The notes: generated by a model from the letters alone, not told the origin. 64,000 bases of DNA from Rhizomucor pusillus (GCA_900175165.2 FWWN02000582.1:59331-123330); one strand, 5' to 3'. Counted from the stretch's first letter, positions 11,613 to 23,018 are shown. Numbers and translations: made by a program.

Positions 11613-11956
11613 TTTCTTGTATTTTGTATTCGACTCACTTAGACACGTGAGCGGGATCCTAGTGGACAGGTATTTGAGCCCTTCAGGGCAATAAAATACA
11701 TCGAAATATTCACCATATAAATGGTAATCGATATCAGTTTTGTGCAATTGTCGTCTAATGCCCTTAACTATCCTACTCTTCCGACAACAATAACTCAACG
11801 CATTGTAGTTTAGTTGTCAGGATATTTTCATAGAGAGTTTTACAATAATTGCAGCTAACAATGGTCGCTCTCAGCGACTGACCACCGCTAGGGTGGAGTA
11901 TGAAAAGGTGTCTGACGAGATTATGCCGCTTTTGCTACGGCAAATTTGGCCGAATA

Positions 11957-12037
11957 CCTAGGAGATATCTCCTCTCCAGTCTCAGTCGTCTCAACGACTG
12001 TCATCGGAATACCACCAATAAACCTCGATGTAAGCTT
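11957..12037 (+). repeat. Short dispersed repeat R3, copy a
   Basis: About 80 bp matching 22034-22110 in the same orientation. Shared words include CAGTCTCAG, GTCTCAA, GAATACCACCAATAAAC and TTCGATGTAA/CTCGATGTAA. The sequence from here to about 12560 has several overlapping open frames without recognisable domains and may be transposon-derived debris. Confidence 0.6.
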
Positions 12038-13221
12038 GCCAATGCTCTGTACGAAAAGAACAAGCTACGTAGCCGTGGCCTCGATAGCATGCAAGCAAAT
12101 AACCTACAAGAGTCGATGAGTATTTCTCCCCAAGAATGTGCTGTCATTGCGTCAAGCAAGGCCGGGACCAACTAGTCGGTTTTCTGCAGCGACCCCCTGT
12201 GGTGCCAGTACAAGATACGACTGGACTGGATAACAGGCTTGAAAAGGTGCTCCGCGTAGTTGGTTGTCCGTTTTATAATCATGTGTTCCGTCGCGCTGGA
12301 ACGCTGCAGACAATCTGGTGTCTATTACGCTATATGTGCTACAACTCCAGCAACGCCCACGCTGCTTTATCCAGCCATCGAGACGTTAAAAACCATCCTG
12401 GGAAAGCGAGATTACGGTTCAACCATCCCTGCCTTCGCGACATCAGAGTGAAAGAGAGACTACGGTTAGCACGTCCCGGTCTCCTTAACGGACTTCTGCG
12501 GGACGTACTACAAGGGCACCAGAAAGACATGAATTCTCCACAACTCCTGCGTTAAGGTGATCCGAACGGCTATGCTCCAAAATGCAAAAGGGGATCCACG
12601 AATTAAGTGGATAGGGCCTTGCGCCGGGTATTTGTAAGTATTATTGCAGAGTGCATATTCCTTTATCTTGTTGCTAATTTCTTGCTTCCTTTCTATTATT
12701 CTTCGATGATTCTCTATGACCGGAATGTAAAGATTTTGACCGAGTTTACGTCTCATTGTCTAAACTGAGTCTCAAATAGATTACAGATACCTTGACATGT
12801 CAACAGAGTTCAACAGATTATGGTGGGGAAGACTTAGCAGAGTAAACATTTGCTGCAGAAATTGTAGATAATGCTATATGGCGAGAAGTCTGATTAAACG
12901 AATATTTTCTTGTCAAAAGATATACGATAAATACACTCCAACAATGCAGCATATTTTGCACTTCATCCTACACGCACCTTTGGATACACCACGCTTCCCT
13001 CAAATCATACACTGCATTGTCAAAAGTAGAAATGAAAGGGATGGGCATGCATGATCGTTCGACTTTGATTGACTGGCCCCTGCGCAGCAGCAGGAAGCTC
13101 ACATGGTCCTTTTTTTTTCAAAAACCGTTCTCATCCCTTTCTCCTCTATTCCTCTTTTTCTCTTTCGTTTTTCCTTCCCTTTGTTTCTTCAAAAGTAAAC
13201 TTATCTATACCTGTACATAAG
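12038..13221. other. Gene-poor accessory stretch, probable transposon debris
   Basis: Open frames at 12136-12555 and 12260-12451 overlap in different phases, lack family resemblance and contain an internal near-repeat (GAGATTACGGTT / GAGACTACGGTT about 50 bp apart). The last 130 bp before 13222 are strongly pyrimidine-rich, typical of the leader in front of genes in this window. Confidence 0.35.
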
Positions 13222-14190
13222 ATGCTACATCCGGCCATTGCAGCTGCCATTCTGGTCGGTAGTGTGTTTATAGCCTGGGGCGGGTACGAGATTATCACCA
13301 GAATCCTTGAAGAAAGAGAGGAGAGTCGTCAATATGAAGAATACGTACGACAACATAATGAGAAGTGGCGCGGCGAGCATGACAGCGACGATGAATATGA
13401 AGCGCCTTCAGCATGGTATACAGGACGACGGCAAGACATGACGGAACTGAGGCACCGACGAGGAGCTGCTTCCCCACACAGCAGCCACAGCAGCACGACT
13501 GCAGCGGCAGTTCCCAACAGTCTCCGTGAAGTATGGATGTATACAATTTACCAGTCAGATGATAAAACGATTTAACACATTCTTTTCGCCCAGTCTTGGC
13601 AGCATGCCTCCGAATACGAACTGTCCGAAATGGAAAGAAGTATCTGGGAAAGGCGGCAACGTCTAGAAATGGAGCAGGCTCTTTTAGACCAGGCCGAGGA
13701 GGACCTTGAGCGCCGTCGCAGGAACCTCTCCATCCGAGGCAACAGCATCATCGGCGTAACACCCGACAACGAGCACGCTGACCACAACCCTGACAAAGAG
13801 CAGCAGCACTGGCAGATGCCGCTGTCGCCGCCACCGGCTGGTTCTCGGGTTGCACAGGATGTTGGTCCTCGGCTGGATGCCATCCAAGATCCATGGTCTC
13901 TGCGTGCAGACGATAGCAGTGATGAGGAAGACGATGGCCTTTCAGCAGCTTTCCAGAACTCGATGCAGTTTCCCAATATTGCCACGCACCCGCACATGTC
14001 TGATTCGGAGGAAAGCTGGGCTCATTTGACGACGTCACCCGAAACTCACCAAAGACATGAAAGCAGCGACGTTTCAGATTTGACCTTTGAGTCGTCACAC
14101 TCAGTTTTACATGATGATGACGCTCAATCTTACGATATGCTCAGTGCATCCTCAGATGGGGAAGGTTCCCGCCGTCCCGTGGCCCACTAA
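13222..14190 (+). CDS. N-terminally anchored acidic coiled-coil protein, unknown function
   Basis: Two exons, 13222-13530 and 13594-14190, give 301 residues. The N-terminus MLHPAIAAAILVGSVFIAWG is a single hydrophobic segment (residues about 3-22) that looks like a signal anchor. It is followed by a charged helix (RILEEREESRQYEEYVRQHN). Exon 2 continues with another charged helix (SEMERSIWERRQRLEMEQAL to LERRRRNLSIRG), predicted coiled coil. The C-terminal half is acidic and Ser-rich (DSSDEEDDG, SSDVSDLTFES), probably disordered and phosphorylatable. I do not recognise the family. A tail-out protein of an endomembrane or the mitochondrial outer membrane is possible; that is inference only. 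Confidence 0.75.
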
Positions 14191-15754
14191 AAATAGCATG
14201 GATATCCATATTCCTTGTAGCAGCATACATGCTTTCACAGACTAGTCGCATCGCCTATTCCTCCTAGATAATCCCCTTTTTGTTGTCCAATTAAAACGAT
14301 GCTCAAGACACTTCCTAGGTACTGGCGAGTATGTAGCATGCATACAGTAATTAAAGATTTTCAGGTTCATTGGAGGCATCTTGAATGCACAACCCAGATA
14401 AAAATCATAAACACGCAAATGAATATTTCATCGTCCGGTTTGCTTCCTGAATATCGAATGTTAGAAGCTCTCGGTAAGCTAATATATCGTAGCAGAATAT
14501 GAATAGCATTAAATGAGCCATCGGTAACTTAATATGCATTCCGGAGAGATGTCGCCTATGCAAAGAAGGACCGCCTGCGTAAAATGGCCTCAACATAGTC
14601 TGGGATAACTTGCAGGCACTAGCAAGGTGATAGATTTCTTCCCCTTATCATGCAACGAGAGGCCTTTTTAGTTGATGTCACAGAGGACAATAGGTCCATC
14701 CGGTCATTCTTATAAGTATCTTAAGATATTTTTGGCGATATTATCGGTCTAAAAAAGCTTGATTTGTCCTTTCAACCACTGCATCGCCGAGCTTACTTTA
14801 TAGCGCCTCATACATTTGTAAGGGAATTTCCCATGCGGACGAAAAAAAAAAAAAACCATCTCGCGCACTCAAAAACTTTCCAGGTATTTTAGTAACCGTG
14901 GTTGCGCACGAAAGTTCAAAAACACCTTTTATCCTGCATCATGTCAGCATTATATGCTTTGACTTCCAAGCTGTGAGCATGATGTGCACTGTAAAATTCA
15001 TGAAAACTGACCATCTTATTATAATAACTGCCCTTAACTGAAGTCCTTTGGATTTTACTTGTGCAACTATGGTTTCTAAAACGCCTGGTGCGCGAGATGA
15101 TTTTTTCCATGTGCATGGTAAATCTCAATAATGATTAAGTCAAGCTGAGGCATTCACAACTTGAGTACCGTATGAGACCTTGAAGGATCTCTACTTTGAT
15201 GATTTATGAAGTGTCTTCAAGTAGTCAAGCAACCGTGTTGGATTATGTGACCAATTTGGAATGAGGGCTGTGGTAGGCGTTTCTTATAGCCTGTAAGCCT
15301 CTGTCATATTTGCTTGCGTTGACTTCCTTTGTGATTACCAATGCCTTGGCAGCCATTATGCGCATGTTTCGTAATTCTTTCAATTTGCTGGATGCTTCCA
15401 GTTAAGAGTCGATCATCTATTTCTTGATGCTCTGATAGATACAGTGATTTAGACATGAGCTATCTTGGAGTTGCATTGGATTGCTCAATCAAACCATTGT
15501 CTTGTGAGCGATATGGAGAGGCATCCTGTGTGGAGAATTTTAGACATAGACTTACAGCTTCTTGAAAGAGAGTCAGCGAAGCAGCGATGTAACCGCGGCA
15601 GTATTTATTTCACAGTGTTGAGTGGATTATTCTTTACTATAGTAGCGCGTTCTGCGGGTTCATGAAAGCATCGGAGTGTACCGGGTGGGATGGTCTGGTT
15701 TGGAGAGGGTGGTCAAAGCTCGTCGAACAATTTTTTTTCTCTTTGCGATACATT
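14191..15754. other. Intergenic, no gene seen
   Basis: About 1.5 kb, AT-rich, with only short unsupported open frames on both strands. It contains a 13-base A tract near 14846 and no repeat shared with the rest of the window that I could find. Confidence 0.4.
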
Positions 15755-16168
15755 ATGCCTTTGCCTTCCTCGTTGGCAGATATAGCACAAAAGTCGGCAG
15801 TCCTGTTTCTAGCAGGCACCACGGGTACGTGAAACGCTTACAATAGATACGTTGTAGCTGCTGAAATCTTACCTGTGACTGATCGACAGTGTATTATATG
15901 GTGAATGTCGGCTACCTTGTGAATCGCCGAATGGAGCTGAAGAAACAGGGCAAGCTCGAGGAAGAACTTGTACGTGATCAACAACAACTTGCTTGCACGT
16001 AGCCGCGTTATTTTAACAAAAAGCTAGGCACGTTTGCATGGCAACTTTTTGGGCGACCGGTCGAAAAGTGAAACGTCAAAATCACTGCACGCTGAGACCG
16101 TCTGCACCCCTACCCCGTTACCAAACAGCGACCAACCTGGCAACACCGCTGTAGCTGATGAATCATAA
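15755..16168 (+). CDS. Small COX14-like mitochondrial membrane protein
   Basis: Three short exons, 15755-15824, 15890-15969 and 16028-16168, encode a protein of about 96 residues, too small to stand out as one open frame. It begins MPLPSSLADIAQKSAVLFLA, then GTTVYYMVNVGYLVNRR, and LKKQGKLEEE after the membrane segment. The single hydrophobic helix spans about residues 12-35 and is followed by a basic, then charged helix and a polar tail ending VADES. Splice sites and phases are regular (GTACGT donors, CAG/TAG acceptors). Length and pattern match the COX14/C12orf62 group, which helps assembly of cytochrome c oxidase in the inner mitochondrial membrane. The match is by pattern only; another small single-pass mitochondrial protein is possible. 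Confidence 0.6.
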
Positions 16169-16363
16169 TCCAGAAAAAGAAGAGAGAGACCTTGTCTGAT
16201 TACCCGCGCGTGCGCTCGCCGTGTTATTTTGTAAATTTTCCTTTTTTACTTGCCATAAAAAGTTGATCGTGTGATATCATACCTGGGCGAGGAGTTGCAA
16301 ATCGCGAAATCCGCATAAAGCCTTGGGACGGGCCTGCTGTGTATTCTTTTCTTGACTTGTCGT

Positions 16364-16873
16364 ATGCTTCTACATCGTTCTACGCTAAATGTCCGGCGAC
16401 AACAGCACCACTATGTCGCGCTAGCTCGTCCTAAGCCGACATTAACCACTCTGCGACCGCATCCGGTTGTACATTTGCACCGAAATTATACTTCCCAAAC
16501 TGGCGGCAAGGTCAAGGGCTTCATGAAGAAATATGGCCCAGTCGGAGTTGGCGTATATCTTGCATTAAGCGTGCTCGATCTCAGTCTTACCATGGCCGTT
16601 ATAAGCGTAAAGGGCGCAGACAAGGTCATGGAAGCAGAAGATTATGTATGGTCCAAAGTCAAGGGAATGTTTGGTGTGAAACACGAAACATCATCTGGAA
16701 AGCCGCCTGCCCATCACGACAAACCATCATTTACAAGCCTTTTCGTGGTTGCATATGGAATACACAAAACTATATTGCTACCAGTACGGCTATCGCTCAC
16801 GGCTGCAATTACGCCTGCTGTAGTCAAACGGCTGAGACAACTGGGATGGATACATAGAGGGAGCAAGCAGTAA
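16364..16873 (+). CDS. DUF1279/FAM210-type mitochondrial membrane protein
   Basis: One exon, 169 residues from ATG 16364, which is preferred over upstream non-ATG codons. The N-terminus is basic and free of acidic residues (LLHRSTLNVRRQQHHYVALA, RPHPVVHLHRNY), a typical mitochondrial presequence. The DUF1279 domain follows: KVKGFMKKYGPVGVGVYLAL with a hydrophobic segment (SVLDLSLTMAVISVKGAD). A second conserved membrane part follows (TSLFVVAYGIHKTILLPVRL, then SLTAAITPAVVKRLRQLGWI). Yeast Nat2 and animal FAM210A/B carry this domain; they sit in the inner membrane, and FAM210A is linked to mitochondrial translation. Exact function here is unknown. It lies about 200 bp after the COX14-like gene, same strand. 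Confidence 0.85.
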   Translation: MLLHRSTLNVRRQQHHYVALARPKPTLTTLRPHPVVHLHRNYTSQTGGKVKGFMKKYGPVGVGVYLALSVLDLSLTMAVISVKGADKVMEAEDYVWSKVKGMFGVKHETSSGKPPAHHDKPSFTSLFVVAYGIHKTILLPVRLSLTAAITPAVVKRLRQLGWIHRGSKQ

Positions 16874-17009
16874 TAAATCGTGTTTTCTCTAGAGCGCATA
16901 TGATGGAAATTTACATTGTAGCGAAAAAATAAGTTGGTGGACAGGTTGCAAGGTGGGGAGTAATGTTGGGAATTGGATTGGAGGAAAAAGGGTAGTGTTG
17001 CTTATTGGT

Positions 17010-19077
17010 CTATCGCTGTCTAGTTCTGGTTTCATAGGGTAAAAGAAGGACGCAGGTACCGACGATTCCAAAACCTGCCATGCTGACATACAGGGGGAAC
17101 ACCGCTGCTATGGTAAATAAGATACCGCATGCTATTGGGCTAATGATACCTGCTATACGTCCAAGTCCAGATGCGGTGCCGACTGCAGTGCCCCGGACTA
17201 ACGTGTCAAATACCTCTGGCGTGTAGCCATAGATGACTGCATATAGCAATGTTGCTAGGAACGACACGGCAGAAGATGAAAGCAGCATAGTGACACGAGA
17301 TTGGATAATCGAAAAGAGGAATAAAGCAAGCGACGAACCAAAAGCTGAAGCTGCCATCGTGCCTTTCCGACCGAGAAATGTCTCGATCATGTAAGATGCA
17401 AGCTAAATAAGACTCGTCGTGTTAGCCGACAGACCTTTCCTTTCAAAAGCATTCGACTTACCACTGAGCCTGGCACGCCTGCTAGAGAGTAAATCATGTA
17501 ATCCCAATAGACATCCTTCCGAGTCGGAGGTACTTCTCCTTGAAATCCGAGCGTTTCCAAGTATTTTGGCAAAAATACGTTAAACATAGTATATGCCATT
17601 GAAGTGAAAGTCCATATCGCCCAAACAAGAATAGTTGTGACCCGCCACTGTGGACTGAAAAGCATACTCCATGCACTGGCATTGACGCTTTTGTAAACAT
17701 CATGGACCATCTTGTTTGCAATATTCTCGTCGTTGGATGCAATCATAGGCTCCTGCTCCCGTTCCCGCTCATCATCCTGCCAATGTTCTCGACGTTCTTC
17801 GCTATTTCTCAAATGCAATTCGCCGTCTGAAATTGGTGCTGAGGTAGGTCGAGGAAGGTCCGCGCTTCCGATGCGGACATGTTCGCCATTAATTCTGGCG
17901 ATATCTTGAAGTACAATGATGGTTTCCTGGTGACGATCCTGGCTCAAGAGAAACTTCGGAGTTTCCGGTAGTTTAAGCCAGAGAGAACGGACGAGCAACA
18001 TAGCTAACGTCGTAAGTGCTGCACATACGAGCAGAATTCTCCAGCCGGAATTCTGAGTCGCCACATCGCATGACGGATTGGGATTATCAGCAGTCGGTTC
18101 AGGACAGCTGGTATAGGGAAGAATGGTGTATCCAAGGATGGACGCTAGCACTGCACCGAAAGAAAAAAAGACTGACATGAATGTCAAGAGATAATGGTAT
18201 TCCTTTGGCAAGAATTCGAGATATAAGGCACCTAGATAAGAGCAAAATATTTGGTCAACCATGTTTCTGTCTTCTTCTAACCGTACTGATAACATACCAT
18301 CGGTTGGCATGTTCCCGCCCACTCCAAAGCCTAGAAAGAAGAGCATAAGGCATAAGCTCCAGAAGCTGAAAGCAAGACTTGACAGTAATCCGAATGTGGT
18401 TGTGATAGCTAAAGTAAGCGTGAACGGTATCTTCCGTCCTCGGGAATCCGAATAAGTGCCCCAGAAGAAGGCGCCGAACGTCATACCAGTAAACAGTGCA
18501 CTGGAGACCGTGCCGATCCATTTGTCGGATACTTCAAAATGTTCTAAAGATGGATAATAGGATTTGAGTCCTATTCGATTAAGGCCACGTGCTTGGGCTA
18601 TATTTCACCTTGGACTCTGGGTAATATGATAGCGACGCACTAAAAGAATCAATAACTCTTTTAGGTAATCTGAAGAAGCATAAAAAGCGATCTAATTATT
18701 TGGGAAGATAATGTACCTGAAGCCACATCTACAATTAAACAAATATATGAGGAATTGGTTCTTTCAGAGATCGTCTACAACTGCGGCTGCTTACATTGTC
18801 CGCCAACCATCCAAATCCGCACATAATCTTCAGGGCAAAAAACGTAGCAAGTTTAGGAGCATAAACAATATGCAGATATATGTGCGCTGCAGCTTACCAA
18901 CAGTCTTTTTTGAAAGGTGCCGTAACCGACCTTTGACAGGAGCCCATCCAAGATTTCATCATGACATGACGATTCAGAACCATCATGCGAGCCGTCCTCT
19001 GGCTGTAGAAGAGCTACATTGTCCTCCTCTAGAGTGGGCAATCGCGTGAATGTATGTGAAGAATCAGAAGACCCCAT
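17010..19077 (-). CDS. MFS transporter, SV2/SVOP-like
   Basis: Seven exons: 19077-18898, 18827-18795, 18728-18717, 18639-18609, 18543-18298, 18231-17462 and 17402-17010, total 554 residues with all phases consistent. The N-terminal motif SKVGYGTFQKRLL joins IMCGFGWLADN, MWLQ, and CVAIILPRVQ (TM1). Then come GAFFWGTYSDSRGRK (the MFS loop 2-3 signature), GFGVGGNMPTDGALYLEFLP, a long acidic/polar central loop (about 80 residues) and TM7-12 with YMIETFLGRKGT. This is the SV2-like branch of sugar-porter-type MFS proteins; the substrate cannot be told. Exon 3 is only 12 nt and is required to link TM1. The intron 18232-18297 is 66 nt with no in-frame stop. Start chosen at the ATG preceding SSDSSHTFTRLP. 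Confidence 0.88.
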
Positions 19078-19423
19078 GTTCTCTGCGAGGCAAGGCAGAA
19101 AGGAAAGAACAATGTGTGGACAGCCAATCAAGGCCGTTGGTTCATGCCCGGAATTCGGAGAACCAAAAGAGTCTGCGGTGAGATCAGCAGAAATTGAGCA
19201 GTGTTTAAGACGAGTTTGATGCCAAACCACGCAGGAGATAGGATATGCATTTACGCAAGCTTTTTCAGGCTAAACTTTTGTAATGTTATGAGACAAGAAC
19301 AAGTGTTAAGGTCTTCATTATAAACAGACTAGGAAAGGGTTATTACAAACATTAGTGCTAAAGTATGTATTACATCTCGAGAAGACGGAAGGAACAAAAC
19401 AGCGAAGATAGATCTGCAAGCGA
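19078..19423. other. Short intergenic region
   Basis: About 345 bp between the MFS start and the 3' end of the F-box-like gene, both on the minus strand. It should hold the MFS promoter. No coding signal was seen. Confidence 0.4.
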
Positions 19424-20389
19424 CTAGGCATTGGAGCATCGTCGTTTGATCCAATTTACAGCTGCAAGTGTCCAGCTGGCATCCTGGCGCCTTTGTTGAA
19501 CCAATGCCGATACATGCACCGAAAGGTTAACAGGAATGATGTAGCGCATAGCGCGTTGATCCGGAGTACGGATGTGCTTAGGTGGTTCTGGAAGAGGGCG
19601 AGTACCGTAAAAATCCGGCGAGATCCGCACAATGCTGCCGATCATTGATTTTTGAAATGCTTGTGCGACGTTTCTTTGTTGGTCAACAAAGTAAGAAAGT
19701 TCCCATTGTTGTGAGGAATGTGACCTTTTTGCCTTGTTGGCGCCACGCGCCTGCACTTTGCGTAGACCACATCGTCGAATACCAAGGCGTCTAGCCTGCT
19801 CCATAAAAATTTGGTGATTGGATGGTACAGCTGCAGAGGAAGTATTGGCGCCCTCGTCTTCATCCTCCTCTGCTGGTTGACCAGTTTTGCCGCCCGTTCT
19901 GCCGCGCGCCTCCCTCAAAAGAGAAAAGGAAGATTTCACTGACACAAGCTTGTGCTGCTGATCCGTGGTATTTACAATCATTAGATGCCGTAACGTGGGT
20001 GATTCCGTGGATCCGTCGCAACGATATCTTTTAAATCCATTGTGGAAAGGGCAAAAAATAGCAGAAAAGGTCTCCGGATCTAGATGTAGAAATTTGTAAT
20101 ACGATGTCCAGCGACCGCGACCTTCTTGATCTATCGTTGCTGCAATTTGAATGTTTGGTAGCAGGTAATACTGGAGAACGCGGTACACAAGGGCACGCAT
20201 CCGCTGAGACGTATAAGCAAAATTGCTAAGAGTTGCGAAATCAAGGTCAGGGCATAGTAAGAGATAAATCAGCACATCGTCCGGCAGCCTTTCAATGCTC
20301 GATACAGTTGATATTGCCTTCGCTGCTGGAACACAGCAAGAAAAACAGTTGCTCTTCTTCCAAATAGTCAAGCTAATTCCCATGTTCAA
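19424..20389 (-). CDS. F-box-like protein
   Basis: A single open frame of 321 residues. Near the N-terminus SSIERLPDDVLIYLLLCPDL followed by SNFAYTSQRMRALVYRVLQ has the LP-x-D-V-L-x-x-I-L pattern of an F-box, which recruits targets to SCF ubiquitin ligases through Skp1. The remainder has a polar, acidic insert (QPAEEDEDEGANTSS) and basic stretches but no WD or LRR repeats. The C-terminal part (RYIIPVNLSVHVSALVQQ) looks folded but is not recognised. The first ~30 residues look atypical, so an unrecognised 5' intron or later start is possible. Confidence 0.65.
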   Translation of the reverse strand: MNMGISLTIWKKSNCFSCCVPAAKAISTVSSIERLPDDVLIYLLLCPDLDFATLSNFAYTSQRMRALVYRVLQYYLLPNIQIAATIDQEGRGRWTSYYKFLHLDPETFSAIFCPFHNGFKRYRCDGSTESPTLRHLMIVNTTDQQHKLVSVKSSFSLLREARGRTGGKTGQPAEEDEDEGANTSSAAVPSNHQIFMEQARRLGIRRCGLRKVQARGANKAKRSHSSQQWELSYFVDQQRNVAQAFQKSMIGSIVRISPDFYGTRPLPEPPKHIRTPDQRAMRYIIPVNLSVHVSALVQQRRQDASWTLAAVNWIKRRCSNA

Positions 20390-21366
20390 CTCTGCTGATC
20401 AGAAGAGGTGAAAAGAAGTATCAAAATGTGGGGATTATTATGCAAAAGGATTAATGAAGTTCTCAAGGTATACTATATATCACTGGTTTGCCTCGCTGGC
20501 TATCCAGCGACAATGCTGATAAAAAGGGAAAAAGAAGAGGATCTAAAAACACGGGAGTCGAGGAATTTGACGAGGAAACTGTATATAGAAGGTCAGGTGT
20601 GCAGCTCGACCCAATGCTTTTCTCTGCAGTATTGTTTTAAAGTCAGAGAGTAAAAGCTGCACGAACGTAGCTGGTGAGAGGGCTTTACATGTCAGTGAGT
20701 TTTCACCTTTAGACTCTGAGTTTTCGAAGCAGAAGGGGCTAGCAGCCGGTCCGGACTGGAGCGGATGAAAGGAGTAAATCGAGAACATTTGATAAACCAA
20801 GAATGCAAACAAGGGCACACTTCGTATTATCTCATTCTTTCTTCTGTTATATCACTTGTTTTATCGTTTGCTAGGGGCTGTACTTTTCGATAAGCCAATT
20901 GTGATTGATTGCCTTTCTTCTGTGGATTCGTTTGCTTATATGTTATGCAGACATATGCAGGTGCTGCGTCCCAGTTCCAACGAGCTTCGGCCTGGCCCAC
21001 AAATGTGCATACAGTATCACTGTGAAAAGAAAAAGAGAGAATGTATGAAACGTTCTAATAGCTTTGCATAAAAGAACATGTATAATTCTTGACGTAAAAA
21101 AGGGAGTAGGGACTTCATTCCCGGCCCGATAACCTTGGATATCAAAAATGCATGAGTAACTAGGGTTGCGCAAGCCTTGACCATCGCCTTTTTGGACGAC
21201 TTTTTCCTTGGAGCTCGAAAATCGCATGTTTTCACGGCTAATGGTAATCACGAGAAGTCTAGGTACTGCAGAAAAGGCGGCTGCGAAGCATCGCAGAATT
21301 GAGGCCAACGAGGAAGATGGCAATCAATACTTTTGGTTTCTTTTTCTCGCTTTGTTGCATGCATGG

Positions 21367-21470
21367 CAGTCGAACCTTTTTGGCTCGCCGATCCAGATGT
21401 GCGGCCACTTTCGATCCACTCCTTATTTCATCAAACCTTGCTGGTTCGCGTCGTCTTTTATCCGGCAAGC
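21367..21470 (+). repeat. Short repeat R4, copy a
   Basis: About 100 bp resembling 22602-22705 in the same orientation: GCCGATCCAGA, CCAGATGT, CTCC-TATTTCATCAAAC, TTTGCAGG/CTTGCTGG and CTCGCGTC/TTCGCGTC. In both copies one plus frame reads like V-E-(x)-F-(W)-L-A-D-P-(x)-D-V, so the repeat may descend from a coding transposon segment. Confidence 0.55.
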
Positions 21471-22033
21471 ATTATTGATTGTCACATCAAAATTACACTG
21501 TCTTTGAAAACTGATGGCATACGTAAATTCATCTTACCGTTAGAAGCATAATTTAAAAAACACGACTATTCTTTGTTGTTTAATAAAAGTGTTATATAAC
21601 GAGGGCACTATCAAACACAAAGCAAGTGATGGACGGCAAACTGGATAGTAAAGTAGAGAATATGGGTCAACTTCTCTACGGTTATAATCAGTTTGAGATC
21701 GCTCCTGGCCATCGTTCACCTTTTGTTCTAGCTCATGTTAGGTCGAGACAGGATATTGTCATAGGCGCTCTTCTTTCTGTCGACCAGTTTAGGTCGAGTC
21801 TTGCTGTATCGGGAGTCATTTGGAAAGAACGCTTTGATTTATGTCATTCGTTTTTATCATCTTGTGTTGTCTGCTAAGGAGCTTCTTCAATAAGTATGTA
21901 AATTGCAAATACAAACATATGCATCTGATGCATCTGCACCGTCTCGGGTTCAGCATGCTTCAACCGCATTTTTCAAAGATATAACTGTGAGAAAAAAGGT
22001 ATGGAGCCTTTAGCTCTGCAAAAAGGAACGTGA

Positions 22034-22110
22034 TCCTAAGGTATTTCCTTTGCAGTCTCAGCTGTCTCAATTACTTCATCGAATACCACCAATAAACTTC
22101 GATGTAAATG
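22034..22110 (+). repeat. Short dispersed repeat R3, copy b
   Basis: Direct copy of 11957-12037, sharing the GAATACCACCAATAAAC core and flanking words with scattered mismatches. Confidence 0.6.
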
Positions 22111-22601
22111 CTTTGTATGTGAGATGTAAAAGACTTTCCAGGAACTGAGCTTCCGGGTGGCTTTAAAAAAGTTCAAGAGATTGTATTGCGCGTTAGTAGA
22201 CATAGTAAGAAGATTTTGGGATATATGGAAAAAGCGATGTAAAAAGCTGGGTAGTCGTGTGCTTATTTGTAGGGGATGAGTTAACGGGGTACTTTTATTA
22301 TATATCCCAGTAACGCTAAGCGTAAGCGCCCTCATGTGAGCAAATTTGGAAATGGGTATCACCACCTGCTGTGCTACAAATCCCAGCCCTGAACCGTCGT
22401 TTCCTTTGCCGACTTTGTCCCTGGCGCTCGGAAACATTTTGTTTGTCCCGGCCACACACTTGATGTACACACTTATGGAGAGGAAAAGGAAAAGTGCGGT
22501 ATAGTGTAGAACAAACTGTTGATAAACAAGATGGCGTAGGATAGATGGAAAACGTTGGCGATACTGACCGCACTTTCCTCTCTTTGCCACACGCACGATA
22601 G

Positions 22602-22705
22602 TTGAATTTTTTCTTGCCGATCCAGAACCAGATGTATGGCTGTCAACAATCACTCCCTATTTCATCAAACTTTGCAGGCTCGCGTCCTTTTTTACCCGAC
22701 GAGCG
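22602..22705 (+). repeat. Short repeat R4, copy b
   Basis: Second copy of the 21367-21470 repeat, about 1.2 kb downstream in the same orientation. Here the open frame reads VEFFLADPEPDVWLSTITPY. Confidence 0.55.
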
Positions 22706-23018
22706 TCAGCAGCTGTTAAGTATAAGGATGCTAGTTAGGGGAAGGGGTGGAAAAGAAAACGAAAAAAGATATCAGAGCACGAACATTCGTAAAATGAAGT
22801 CCGGAGCAGTCTAAAAAAATAATTAGAGCTGCGCTGACTTGCAGATCTTAACGAATTCAGAAGTCAGTGATGGGCACACAAGGACGATGGTTGGATTTTG
22901 TGCGAGGTTATTTACAATCCTTGCGAGGCTCTCGGTCTTCCTTTTTTTTTCCCCAGCAGCGCATCATCTTCCTTTTCTTACTCCATTGTCTCATTGAATA
23001 TCCACTGTTTCATCCATC

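Larger units (their letters stand above)
20390..23018. other. Gene-poor region carrying short dispersed repeats
   Basis: About 2.6 kb without a gene I can support. It contains repeat R3 copy b (22034-22110) and the R4 pair (21367-21470 and 22602-22705). Many short open frames occur on both strands but none spliced into a family member. The 90 bp before 23019 are pyrimidine-rich and probably belong to the leader of the next gene. Confidence 0.45.

Noticed and set aside
12136..12555. 139-codon plus-strand open frame as a gene
   Set aside because: No family likeness, overlapped by other frames, adjoins repeat R3 and lacks splice partners; more likely transposon debris.
13090..13200. Pyrimidine-rich tracts as possible regulatory elements or hairpins
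   Set aside because: Similar C/T-rich leaders precede many genes in the window, so this is a general property of fungal promoters/leaders here and not a specific site.
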